Under the pieces are notes generated by a model. That model was not told where the DNA came from and made no database searches. It saw only the letters and a program-made list of their open reading frames with translations. Both the position numbers and the translations under genes were made by a program. DNA of 64,000 nucleotides from Nocardioides hwasunensis (GTDB lineage: Bacteria > Actinomycetota > Actinomycetes > Propionibacteriales > Nocardioidaceae). Below are positions 57,165 through 64,000 of this stretch, piece after piece; the stretch's first letter is position 1, and each line of letters starts with the position of its first letter. The stretch covers positions 434,001 to 498,000 of the forward strand of contig NZ_JACXYY010000004.1 in assembly GCF_014779665.1 (NCBI RefSeq). The letters are read 5' to 3'.

Positions 57165-58067
57165 TTACCAGACGCCTCCGAAGGCGGCCTCGGTGTTGGC
57201 ATCGATCGCCCGGCACAGGGTCTCGAGATCGGCCCGGAGCACCTCGGCCATCGCCCGCACGGTGAGCGGGACGAGGTAGGACGCGTTGGGTCGGCCGCGG
57301 TAGGGAGTGGGGGTCAGGAAGGGTGCGTCGGTCTCGACGAGCATCCGGTCCATCGGGGTGACCGCGAGCGCGTTGCGCAGGGGCGCGGCGTTCTTGAACG
57401 TGACCGTGCCGGCGAAGCTGAGGTGCGCGCCGCGGTCCAGGCACTGCCGGGCGAAGCGGTCGTCGCCGGAGAAGCAGTGCATCACCCAGCGCTCGGGCGC
57501 CCCCTCCTCGTCGATGATCCGCAGCACGTCGTCGTGGGCGTCGCGGTCGTGGATCACCAGGGTCTTGCCGAGTCGCTTGGCGATGTCGATGTGGCGCCGG
57601 AAGCTCTCCTCCTGCGCCGCGCGCCCGTCCTCGCCCGTGCGGAAGTGGTCCAGGCCGGTCTCCCCGACGGCGCGGACCTTGTCGTGGGCGGCGGCGAGCT
57701 GCTCGATCTCGTCGAGCGCCTCGTCGAGCCGCCCGACCTCGGCCAGCCGGGGCGCCTCGTTGGGGTGCAGCGCCACCCCGGCGACCAGGGCGTCGTGCTC
57801 GGCGGCCGCCTGCACCGCCCACCGCGCGCCGGGCAGGTCGCACCCGATCTGCACGATGCGGGGTACGCCGACCGCGGCCGCCGCGGCGATCGCGTCGGCG
57901 GTGGAGACCCAGTCGCCGTCGGCGATGTCGAGGTGGCAGTGGTTGTCGACCACGGGGTGCGGGAGGGGCTCGGGCGCCGGCGGGCGCTCGCGGTCACGTC
58001 GGGCGCCCGACGTCTCCTCGGTCGCGGCGCGGCTGCGGGTCGGACCCGAGCCGGGGTCAGCGGTGGA
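57165..58067 (-). CDS. tatD: TatD family metal-dependent deoxyribonuclease/hydrolase
   Basis: A 300-residue TIM-barrel hydrolase. TTG 58067 is proposed as start because GGGAGG lies 9 nt upstream; it makes an 11-nt overlap with rsmI. Metal ligands are His44 and His46 of VVDNHCHLD, Glu in AVGETGLDHF, His in LVIHDRDAHDD, His in WVMHCFSGD, and Asp in LVETDAPFLTP. TatD proteins are 3'-5' DNases linked to DNA repair and protein quality control. Its neighbours are rpfB and rsmI, the same as in mycobacteria and streptomycetes, except that no metG is present here. Confidence 0.9.
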   Translation of the reverse strand, partial: STADPGSGPTRSRAATEETSGARRDRERPPAPEPLPHPVVDNHCHLDIADGDWVSTADAIAAAAAVGVPRIVQIGCDLPGARWAVQAAAEHDALVAGVALHPNEAPRLAEVGRLDEALDEIEQLAAAHDKVRAVGETGLDHFRTGEDGRAAQEESFRRHIDIAKRLGKTLVIHDRDAHDDVLRIIDEEGAPERWVMHCFSGDDRFARQCLDRGAHLSFAGTVTFKNAAPLRNALAVTPMDRMLVETDAPFLTPTPYRGRPNASYLVPLTVRAMAEVLRADLETLCRAIDANTEAAFGGVW

Positions 58068-58887
58068 CAACGTCGTACACCTCCCGCTTGGGCAGGCCGG
58101 CACGCTTGGCGACCTCGGCGATCGCCTCCTTGCGCGTGGACCCCGAGGCCTCGAGCTCGGCGACGGCGGCACGCAGCGAACCGGGGTCGGTGGCCACCGC
58201 GGGCCCGCCGCTGGAGCCCTCGACGACGATGGTCACCTCACCGCGTACGCCGTCCGCGGCCCAGGCGACGAGCTCGACGAGCGGGCCGCGGCGTACCTCC
58301 TCGTGGGTCTTGGTGAGCTCGCGACAGACCGCGGCGGGACGGTCGTCCCCCAGCGCCTCGGCCATCGCGGCGAGCGCGGCCTCGGTGCGGTGCGGCGCCT
58401 CGAAGAACACCATCGTGCGCTCCTCGGTGGCGAGCGCGGCGAGCCGGCGCCCGCGCTCCCCCGCCTTGCGCGGCAGGAAGCCCTCGAAGCAGAACCGGTC
58501 GACCGGCAGCCCGCTCACCGCGAGCGCGGTGAGGACGGCGCTCGGGCCGGGCACGGCGGTGACGCGCACGTCGTGCTCGACCGCCGCGGCGACGAGGCGG
58601 TAGCCCGGGTCGGAGACGCTCGGCATCCCGGCGTCGGTGACCAGCACGACGCGGTCACCGGCGAGGAGCGCCTCGAGGAGCGCGGGCGTGCGCGCCTGCT
58701 CGTTGCCCTCGAAGTAGGAGACGACCCGGCCGGACAGGGTGATGTCGAGGTCGGAGCACAGCCGCTTGAGCCGGCGGGTGTCCTCCGCCGCGACCACGTC
58801 CGCCCCGGAGAGCTCGGCCGCGAGGCGCGGGGGTGCGTCGCCGGCCTGTCCGATCGGGGTGCCCGCGAGGACCAGGACGCCAGACAT
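58057..58887 (-). CDS. rsmI: 16S rRNA (cytidine1402-2'-O)-methyltransferase
   Basis: A 276-residue enzyme of the tetrapyrrole-methylase (SpoU-unrelated) fold, starting MSGVLVLAGTPIGQAGD at ATG 58887. The conserved blocks GTPIGQAGDAPPRL, AAEDTRRLKRL, DAGMPSVSDPGYRL, AVPGPSAVLTALAVSG and FCFEGFLPRKAGERGRRL are all present. It methylates the ribose of C1402 in 16S rRNA, fine-tuning the decoding site. It overlaps tatD by 11 nt. The usual divergent neighbour, the protein mannosyltransferase, is separated by the PKD/copper-site gene. Confidence 0.94.
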   Translation of the reverse strand: MSGVLVLAGTPIGQAGDAPPRLAAELSGADVVAAEDTRRLKRLCSDLDITLSGRVVSYFEGNEQARTPALLEALLAGDRVVLVTDAGMPSVSDPGYRLVAAAVEHDVRVTAVPGPSAVLTALAVSGLPVDRFCFEGFLPRKAGERGRRLAALATEERTMVFFEAPHRTEAALAAMAEALGDDRPAAVCRELTKTHEEVRRGPLVELVAWAADGVRGEVTIVVEGSSGGPAVATDPGSLRAAVAELEASGSTRKEAIAEVAKRAGLPKREVYDVVHR

Positions 58888-58978
58888 GCGGCCGATCATG
58901 TCAGCAGCCGCAGCCCGGCCGGGGATGGTCCCCCACGTTCTCGTCGCGACCAGGACGTAGGCGACCTCCCGCGTCACC

Positions 58979-60781
58979 TCAGCGCCGGACGGTGAACCGC
59001 CAGGTCCTGGTCGTCTTGTTGCCGGCGGTGTCGCGGGCGACGAGACGGACGACGTGCCGCCCGGGCGCGAGCGCCTTCGCCGGCCGCCAGGTCACCTGCC
59101 CGCTCCTCGCGCGGTAGGTGAGTCCCCGGACCTTGCGACCGTCGACGCGCAGCACGATCGACTTCCTGCGCACCGACGAGTGCCGGTCGACCACCCGCGC
59201 CCTGATCAAGGGTCGCCTGGCCCGGATCGTCCGGACCGGACCGACCTGCGAGACCCGCGGCGGCGTGCGGTCCACGACAGGAACGACCGGCACGGGCGGC
59301 ACAGGCGGCACCGGCGGCACGGGCTGCACCGGTGGCACGGGCGGCACGGGCGTGGGGGTCGGCGCGGGCGAGTCGGTCGGCGCGGGCGTCGTCGGCGCGC
59401 CTGCGCCGACGACGACCCGGACGCTGTCGCTCACCGACAGGTGCCCGGCGTGCGCGCCGGTCCCCTGCGTCACGGTGACCGTGGCGGTGTAGGTGCCGGG
59501 TGCGGCGTAGGTGTGGTCGGGGTCGGCGCCCACGGCGGTCGCGCCGTCGCCGAAGCTCCACACGTGGATGAGGTCACCGGTCCTCGGTGTGAGATCGGCG
59601 CAGGCGAGGCGACGGCCGACGTCCTCCGGGTCGTGGACGACGACGGAGACGGCCTTCGGACCAGCGCGCATCGCCTTGACGACCTCGACCGGGCCGCTCG
59701 CCCCGCCGGCGTCCGTGGTGAAGAGCGGCCAGATCTCGTTGGGCTCGGCGAAGGGGCGAGCGGTGTCGAACCGGAAGTGCACACCTGCGTTGCCCACCGT
59801 GCACGGCTGCTCGTGGACGTGGACCTCGTCATAGGAGGTGGCGGGCTTCGCGCCGGTGACGCTGATAGAGGTGACCGTCTGGCCGCGGCGGCGCACCATC
59901 GTCGCGTTCCCGGCCAGGTCGCCGTCCGCCGGCGTCCAGGCGGCGAAGGGCGTGAACACGCCTCGGGTCGTGACCTCGGTGGAGAAGGACGCGGTCAGCG
60001 AGGCGTCCGTCGAGGCGAGCGCGTCGATCTCGGGGAGCGCGTCGTCCGACGGCGGCTCGGTGGTGTCCCCGCCCGTCACCGTGATCGGGAAGTCCCGGGC
60101 GTACAGCCCGCCGCGGCCGTCGCTCACGCGCAGCCGCACGACGTACGGCCCCGGGGTGCTGTAGTCGTGCATCGCGTGGTTCGCGCTCGACCTGGCACCA
60201 CCGGCGCCGAAGTCCCACGAGATGCTCAGCGGGTCATCGTCGACGTCGCTCGCGTTCGCCGTGGCGTGCAGGACGTTGGTGGTGACGGGGTCCAGCTCGA
60301 CCACGGGGTTCGCGGTGGGTGGGGTGTTGGTCGGGTCGTCGGCGACCACCACGATGCCGTCCATCATCCCCGCGTGCAGCGTGCACTCGTAGTTGTAGGT
60401 GCCGGCCTCGGTGAAGGTGTGGCTCAGCGTCTTGTCACCGTCGCCCGGCGCCCACGACTCGTGCATCTCCCACGCCCGGTCCCAGTGGTCGACGGGAGCC
60501 TTGGACTTCAGGTCGTGCGCCTGGTTGGCCCGGTCGAACCGCCACACGACGGTGTCACCCACCGCGATGGTCACCACGTTGCGGCCGGTGTCGACCGACT
60601 CCCACCGGTTGCTGGTGGAGTCGTCGACCGCGTCGACCACCCACGTACGTCCCTCGGCAGCCGCCACGGTCGGCGACGACGCGACGAGCACTCCCGTGAG
60701 CACGGAGCCGACCATCACGAGGGTGGCGAGGACGACCTGCCACCTCGACGCGGGACGTACGGCGGACGCGGATCGGAGCAT
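58979..60781 (-). CDS. Secreted cupredoxin-like and PKD multidomain protein
   Basis: A 600-residue exported protein starting at ATG 60781. The signal peptide covers residues 14-43 (VVLATLVMVGSVLTGVLVAS, cleavage near VAAAEG). Residues about 45-148 look like a plastocyanin-type domain: VTIAVGDTVVWRF, His89 in ANQAHDLKS, and Cys133, His136 and Met139/140 in YNYECTLHAGMMDG, a type 1 copper set. Two PKD domains follow (SWDFGAGG ... VVRLRVSDG; VWSFGDGAT ... TATVTVTQ), with a further beta domain between. A Pro/Val repeat linker (PPVPPVQPVPP) leads to an Ig-like C-terminal domain. It may bind copper and adhere at the surface; the role is unknown. Confidence 0.8.
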   Translation of the reverse strand: MLRSASAVRPASRWQVVLATLVMVGSVLTGVLVASSPTVAAAEGRTWVVDAVDDSTSNRWESVDTGRNVVTIAVGDTVVWRFDRANQAHDLKSKAPVDHWDRAWEMHESWAPGDGDKTLSHTFTEAGTYNYECTLHAGMMDGIVVVADDPTNTPPTANPVVELDPVTTNVLHATANASDVDDDPLSISWDFGAGGARSSANHAMHDYSTPGPYVVRLRVSDGRGGLYARDFPITVTGGDTTEPPSDDALPEIDALASTDASLTASFSTEVTTRGVFTPFAAWTPADGDLAGNATMVRRRGQTVTSISVTGAKPATSYDEVHVHEQPCTVGNAGVHFRFDTARPFAEPNEIWPLFTTDAGGASGPVEVVKAMRAGPKAVSVVVHDPEDVGRRLACADLTPRTGDLIHVWSFGDGATAVGADPDHTYAAPGTYTATVTVTQGTGAHAGHLSVSDSVRVVVGAGAPTTPAPTDSPAPTPTPVPPVPPVQPVPPVPPVPPVPVVPVVDRTPPRVSQVGPVRTIRARRPLIRARVVDRHSSVRRKSIVLRVDGRKVRGLTYRARSGQVTWRPAKALAPGRHVVRLVARDTAGNKTTRTWRFTVRR

Positions 60782-60949
60782 GACGACCTTTCCCTCAGGG
60801 CAACATGTCGAACACAGTTCGCATGTCTGAACCAACCCGACCAGTCTCGGCTGTGGCCACCGTCACGTCAAGGTCGTCGCCGCGCTCTCGGACACGAGGT
60901 CGTCCCGCGGAGGCGCTGGAGGCCGGGGGCCGCTGGTTAGAGTTCCCGC

Positions 60950-62530
60950 GTGACTCCGACTGCCGCCGAGCGGAACCGTCCGCGCTGGCGCTCGGAGGAC
61001 CCGCTCCTCGGCTGGGTCGGCGCCATCTGCCTGGCGTCGCTGGCGTTCTTCCTCCGGCGCTGGCACCTCGGCACGCCGCACGCCTTCTCCTTCGACGAGA
61101 CCTACTACGCCAAGGACGCCTGGTCGCTGCTCAACCACGGCTACGTCCTGACCTACGTCGAGGACGCCGACAAGACGATCCTCAACGGCAACCTCACCGG
61201 CCTGTGGCAGGACACCCCGTCGATGGTCGTGCACCCCGAGGTCGGCAAGTGGCTGATCGCGCTGGGCATCAAGGTCTTCGGGATGGACCCCACCGGGTGG
61301 CGCATGGCCTCGGCGATCGTCGGATCGCTGATGGTGCTGCTGATGTGCCGGTTCGTGCGCCGCGTCACCGGCTCGACGGTGCTCGGCCTGGTCGCGGGGC
61401 TGCTGCTCGCGGTCGACGGCCTCCAGCTGGTGCTCTCCCGGCTGGCGCTGCTCGACATCTTCCTGGCCTTCTTCGTCCTGTGCGGCGTGCACTGCGTGGT
61501 CGCCGACCGGCAGTGGTTGCGCGACCGGCTCGCGTCGGGACGGCACTCCCGCGCACTGGGCCTGTGGCGACCCTGGCTGCTCCTCGGTGGAGTCAGCTTC
61601 GGGCTGGCGTGCGGCACCAAGTGGTCAGGGGCCTACGTCCTGGCCGTCTTCGGCCTGCTCGCGTGGATCTGGAGCGCCGGTGCGCGCCGCGCGTTCGGCC
61701 AGAGGCGAGCGCTGCTCCGCTCGGTCTTCCTCGACGGCGTCCCCGCGTTCCTCGCCCTGGTCGGTGTCGCGTTCGCGACCTACGTCGCCTCGTGGACCGG
61801 CTGGCTCGTCCACGCCGACTCCTACGAGGAGACCCTCAGCAACACCCAGTACACGACGTACGACGGCGGGAAGCAGTGGCCCACCGCGACCGAGCCCGAC
61901 GCGACGGGCCTCGGCGAGGTCACCCAGTCGCTGCGATCGCTCTGGTACTACCACCAGGACGTCTACACCTTCCACAGCCACTTCCTCAACGACTCGACCC
62001 ACATCTACGCCTCCAAGCCGACGACCTGGCTGGTGATGGGGCGGCCGGTGGGCGTGGACGCGCAGACCGAGATCCAGCCCGGCTCGCAGGGGTGCGACGC
62101 GCCGAGCGGCTCGGACTGCATCCGGCAGGTCCTGCTCCTGGGCAACCCCGTCATCTGGTGGGGCGGCTGCCTGGCGATGATCGCGTCCCTGCTGCTCTGG
62201 ATCGGCGCACGCGACTGGCGCCACGGCGTGGTGGTCGCAGGCATCGCCAGCACGTGGCTGCCGTGGTTCCTCTACGACGACCGGCCGATCTTCTACTTCT
62301 ACGCGATCGCCTGCCTGCCCTTCATGGTGCTCTCGATCGCGCTCGCGATGGGGCACCTGATCGGCACCTCCGACGTGCCCACTCCCCGGCGTACGTTCGG
62401 GGTGGTGGTCGCCGGCAGCTACACCGTGCTGGCGCTGGTCGCCTTCGCCTGGTTCTGGCCGATCTGGACCGACGTCCTGCTGACCAAGTCGGAGTGGGAC
62501 GCCCGGATCTGGTTCCGTCGCTGGATCTAG
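60950..62530 (+). CDS. pmt: Dolichyl-phosphate-mannose-protein mannosyltransferase (GT39)
   Basis: A 526-residue polytopic membrane enzyme starting at GTG 60950. It has the PMT fold: the first extracellular loop carries AFSFDETYYAKDAWSLLNHG with the catalytic Asp-Glu pair, and about ten transmembrane helices follow. SRLALLDIFLAFFVLCGVHC and GTKWSGAYVLAVFGLLAWIW are characteristic, and FLYDDRPIFYFYAIACLPF lies near the end. It moves mannose from polyprenyl-phosphate-mannose to Ser/Thr of exported proteins. The nearby Pro/Thr-rich secreted proteins are plausible, unproven, clients. It begins 168 bp from the divergent copper-site gene. Confidence 0.93.
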   Translation: MTPTAAERNRPRWRSEDPLLGWVGAICLASLAFFLRRWHLGTPHAFSFDETYYAKDAWSLLNHGYVLTYVEDADKTILNGNLTGLWQDTPSMVVHPEVGKWLIALGIKVFGMDPTGWRMASAIVGSLMVLLMCRFVRRVTGSTVLGLVAGLLLAVDGLQLVLSRLALLDIFLAFFVLCGVHCVVADRQWLRDRLASGRHSRALGLWRPWLLLGGVSFGLACGTKWSGAYVLAVFGLLAWIWSAGARRAFGQRRALLRSVFLDGVPAFLALVGVAFATYVASWTGWLVHADSYEETLSNTQYTTYDGGKQWPTATEPDATGLGEVTQSLRSLWYYHQDVYTFHSHFLNDSTHIYASKPTTWLVMGRPVGVDAQTEIQPGSQGCDAPSGSDCIRQVLLLGNPVIWWGGCLAMIASLLLWIGARDWRHGVVVAGIASTWLPWFLYDDRPIFYFYAIACLPFMVLSIALAMGHLIGTSDVPTPRRTFGVVVAGSYTVLALVAFAWFWPIWTDVLLTKSEWDARIWFRRWI

Positions 62531-62646
62531 CGCATCCGAATGTCCGTCAGGGCAACCTTTGCAATTCGGCCTCAAGCGCCCCGACGTCCTGCCACGCTGT
62601 GGCCACCGGCGCAATCCATGTCGCCGAAACGTGAGGACACGCTTCA

Positions 62647-63171
62647 ATGACCATCAGCAAGAAGATCGTGGGCACCGTAGGCGCAGTGGTAGTGGTCGCG
62701 GCGCTCTCCAGCACTGGCACCGCTGTCGCGGCTGGGCTCATCACCACGAAGCAGATCGCAGACAACGCGATCACCACCGACAAGGTGAAGAACGGGACGC
62801 TGACCCTGAAGGACTTCAAGGCCAGTGAGCGCAGCAAGTTGATGGGCCCGCAGGGTCCCCAGGGTCCCCAGGGTCCGCAGGGCCCCGCCGGACTGACCGG
62901 GCTGACAGGTCCGGCCGGCGCCAGCGCGAACGCCACCCACGCCATCGTCCAGGGCCCGACCGTGACGGTCGCTGCCGGTGACATCGGGTATGCCGATGCC
63001 TACTGCGCACCGGGCAAGAAGGTCACCGGCGGTGGCTTCTTCGCCAGCATCGCCGTCCCGGCGTCCAGCGGTCCGGCAGCTCCGTCTCCCACGACCGGGT
63101 GGCGCACGGTCATCAACAACAGCGACAACCCGATCGCAGTCCAGGTCTACGCCTTCGCCATCTGCGCGTAG
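62647..63171 (+). CDS. Secreted protein with a short collagen-like repeat
   Basis: A 174-residue exported protein. The signal peptide is residues 4-28 (KKIVGTVGAVVVVAALSSTG). Next is a helix-like segment rich in Lys and Thr (ITTKQIADNAITTDKVKNGTLTLKDF), then Gly-Xaa-Yaa repeats (GPQGPQGPQGPQGPAGLTGL, with one further GPAG), about nine triplets. A C-terminal beta-rich domain follows (AYCAPGKKVTGGGFFAS ... YAFAICA) with two Cys. The repeat should form a short collagen triple helix, making a trimer. A strong terminator follows 15 bp after the stop. Function is unknown. Confidence 0.85.
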   Translation: MTISKKIVGTVGAVVVVAALSSTGTAVAAGLITTKQIADNAITTDKVKNGTLTLKDFKASERSKLMGPQGPQGPQGPQGPAGLTGLTGPAGASANATHAIVQGPTVTVAAGDIGYADAYCAPGKKVTGGGFFASIAVPASSGPAAPSPTTGWRTVINNSDNPIAVQVYAFAICA

Positions 63172-63186
63172 TCGCGGCCCGGACGC

Positions 63187-63213
63187 GGCCCCGACCCTTC
63201 CCGGGTCGGGGCC
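63187..63213 (+). terminator. Rho-independent terminator after the collagen-like gene
   Basis: GGCCCCGACCC (63187-63197) pairs with GGGTCGGGGCC (63203-63213), an 11-bp stem with a 5-nt loop, then TCTGCGTGTG. It lies 15 bp past the stop. Confidence 0.75.
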
Positions 63214-63553
63214 TCTGCGTGTGCGCTGCACCGATCACCACCTCGGAAGAGACGCGCCAGCAGGCGACGGGGCGTCGGGGCACGGGACAGACAAGCTGAC
63301 CGGGCCAGTGCTCCAGTGAGCCACACGCAGCGTCTCACGGAGCGCGACCGCAACTGCACGAACGTGCCGGATCCCGCGGAAATTAGCGTCGAGCAAAGGA
63401 ACAGCGGTACTTCGTCTCCACTAGCACGAATCCTCGAGTTTTGGTCAAGAACGCCCGCAATTCCCGGGTCGGGCATGGCATTCGTCCGCGACGCGACGCA
63501 CCATGGCGTCAGCTCGATGTGGGGTCGAGCGCCGACACAAGAGGGGTAGCGCC
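63214..63553. other. Non-coding stretch, no gene recognised
   Basis: I found no credible gene in these 340 bp. The middle (about 63380-63460) is less GC-rich than its surroundings (AATTAGCGTCGAGC, GAGTTTTGGTCAAG), as expected of a promoter region for the next gene. No clear motif was found. Confidence 0.4.
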
Positions 63554-63787
63554 ATGGGGACGATGATCCACGTGTGTCTGGAGACCGAGGGGGCGCCCGC
63601 CGCCGAGAGCCAGCACGCGGCAGGTGAGCGCTGGATCTGCTCGTGCGGGGCCAACTTCGTCTACCGCGAGGGCTTCAACCGCGGTGGCGGGCTCACCCTC
63701 GAGTGGTGGCCGGCTCCGGCCCTCCCGCAGCCCCGCAGGCGCATCGTGCGCAAGGGCCTGCTCTTCGGCCCACGCACGGGCAGCTGA
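63554..63787 (+). CDS. Small hypothetical protein with a Cys motif
   Basis: A 77-residue protein starting MGTMIHVCLETEGAPAAE at ATG 63554, preceded by GAGGGGTAGC. It contains Cys8 and the closely spaced CSCG at about 30-33, a possible incomplete zinc-binding motif. Later comes an aromatic and basic stretch (EWWPAPALPQPRRRIVRKGLLFGP). No family was recognised. A hairpin terminator follows the stop. Confidence 0.6.
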   Translation: MGTMIHVCLETEGAPAAESQHAAGERWICSCGANFVYREGFNRGGGLTLEWWPAPALPQPRRRIVRKGLLFGPRTGS

Positions 63788-63803
63788 CCCCGCGCCCACG
63801 ATC

Positions 63804-63845
63804 CGACACGGCTCCGCCCGGCCCCATACCGGACGGGGCTGTGTC
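63804..63845. terminator. Hairpin between the small gene and the LysR gene
   Basis: GACACGGCTCCGCCCGG (63804-63820) pairs with CCGGACGGGGCTGTGTC (63829-63845) with a few mismatches and an 8-nt loop. It sits between convergent stops (63787 and 63865) and could serve both. Confidence 0.65.
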
Positions 63846-63864
63846 ATAGCCGGGGCCGAGCAGG

Positions 63865-64000
63865 TCAGTCGTCGTCCCAGCTGCGCTCGCGCACGAAGGC
63901 GAGGAGGCGCGCTGCCGGCGGCGCCAGCGGACGGTCGGTCCGCCAGGTCAGCCCGATCGTCCGGGTCGCGCCCGGCGAGCTGAGCGCGAGCCCGACCGAG
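63865..64000 (-). CDS. LysR family regulator, C-terminal end only
   Basis: The last 45 codons of a gene entering from the right edge. The translation reads SVGLALSSPGATRTIGLTWR, then TDRPLAPPAARLLAFVRERS and WDDD before a TGA at 63865-63867. The TIGLTWRTDRPLAPPAARLLAFVRE pattern is the C-terminal end of a LysR substrate-binding domain. The target and ligand cannot be judged from this part. Confidence 0.65.
   Translation of the reverse strand, partial: SVGLALSSPGATRTIGLTWRTDRPLAPPAARLLAFVRERSWDDD

Noticed and set aside
59280..59360. Tandem repeat in the PKD gene resembling a CRISPR or VNTR
   Set aside because: It is in frame and encodes a Pro/Val linker inside a continuous coding region; no spacer structure.

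Overview
The window is high-GC chromosomal DNA from an actinobacterium, most likely a member of the Nocardioidaceae (Nocardioides-like). The reasons are the strong G/C bias at third codon positions, many GTG starts, and gene blocks typical of actinobacterial chromosomes: nrdR-nrdJ, lexA with a divergent LysM gene, dinG, hflX-dapF-miaA-miaB-gluABCD, and ABC-F, ispE-rsmA-rpfB-tatD-rsmI-pmt. No rRNA, tRNA, CRISPR array, transposase or prophage was seen. The assignment rests on gene content and order; no database search was possible.

Region by region. 1-5.7 kb: a truncated secreted beta-helix protein, a lipoprotein, a DinB-like protein, a serine hydrolase divergent from a P-loop kinase, and a TetR regulator overlapping a membrane-protein gene. 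5.7-14.6 kb looks accessory: a 933-residue SF2 helicase with an unusual C-terminal half, a PIN-domain toxin-like gene with a small overlapping partner, a decayed nuclease fragment, an MFS/MerR pair, and excalibur, NERD, thermonuclease-like and endonuclease/exonuclease/phosphatase genes. The decayed fragment at 9.3 kb is a deleted relative of the intact nuclease at 14 kb.

14.7-26.7 kb is the DNA precursor and damage-response block: B12-dependent ribonucleotide reductase, its repressor NrdR with a pair of NrdR boxes 31 bp apart, and lexA divergent from a LysM protein (a likely SOS division inhibitor) with five SOS-box-like sites between them. A FAD oxidoreductase, a sulfotransferase, a DivIVA-like protein and the DinG-type helicase follow. 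26.9-41 kb holds a fused SecDF, hflX, an NYN protein, an SDR, dapF, gamma-glutamyltransferase, miaA, a small antitoxin-like gene with a NUDIX gene, an AbiEi/DUF559 gene and miaB. 41-47 kb has a secreted GH16 glucanase, a 2H phosphoesterase and a four-gene glutamate-type ABC importer.

47-54 kb carries small enzymes, a methyltransferase/MarR divergent pair, an ABC-F ATPase and a flotillin-NfeD pair. 54-64 kb is the ispE-rsmA-rpfB-tatD-rsmI cluster, a copper-site/PKD secreted protein, the protein O-mannosyltransferase, a collagen-like secreted protein, a short zinc-ribbon-like protein and the end of a LysR regulator.

The most notable non-coding observations are: a family of three elements just downstream of stop codons, each with a conserved palindromic head and a different long hairpin (26.8, 38.3 and 39.4 kb), two of which bracket the AbiEi/DUF559 gene in inverted orientation; the five-site SOS control region; the paired NrdR boxes; a 15-bp-stem hairpin between gluB and gluC; and tandem long hairpins behind the flotillin gene.
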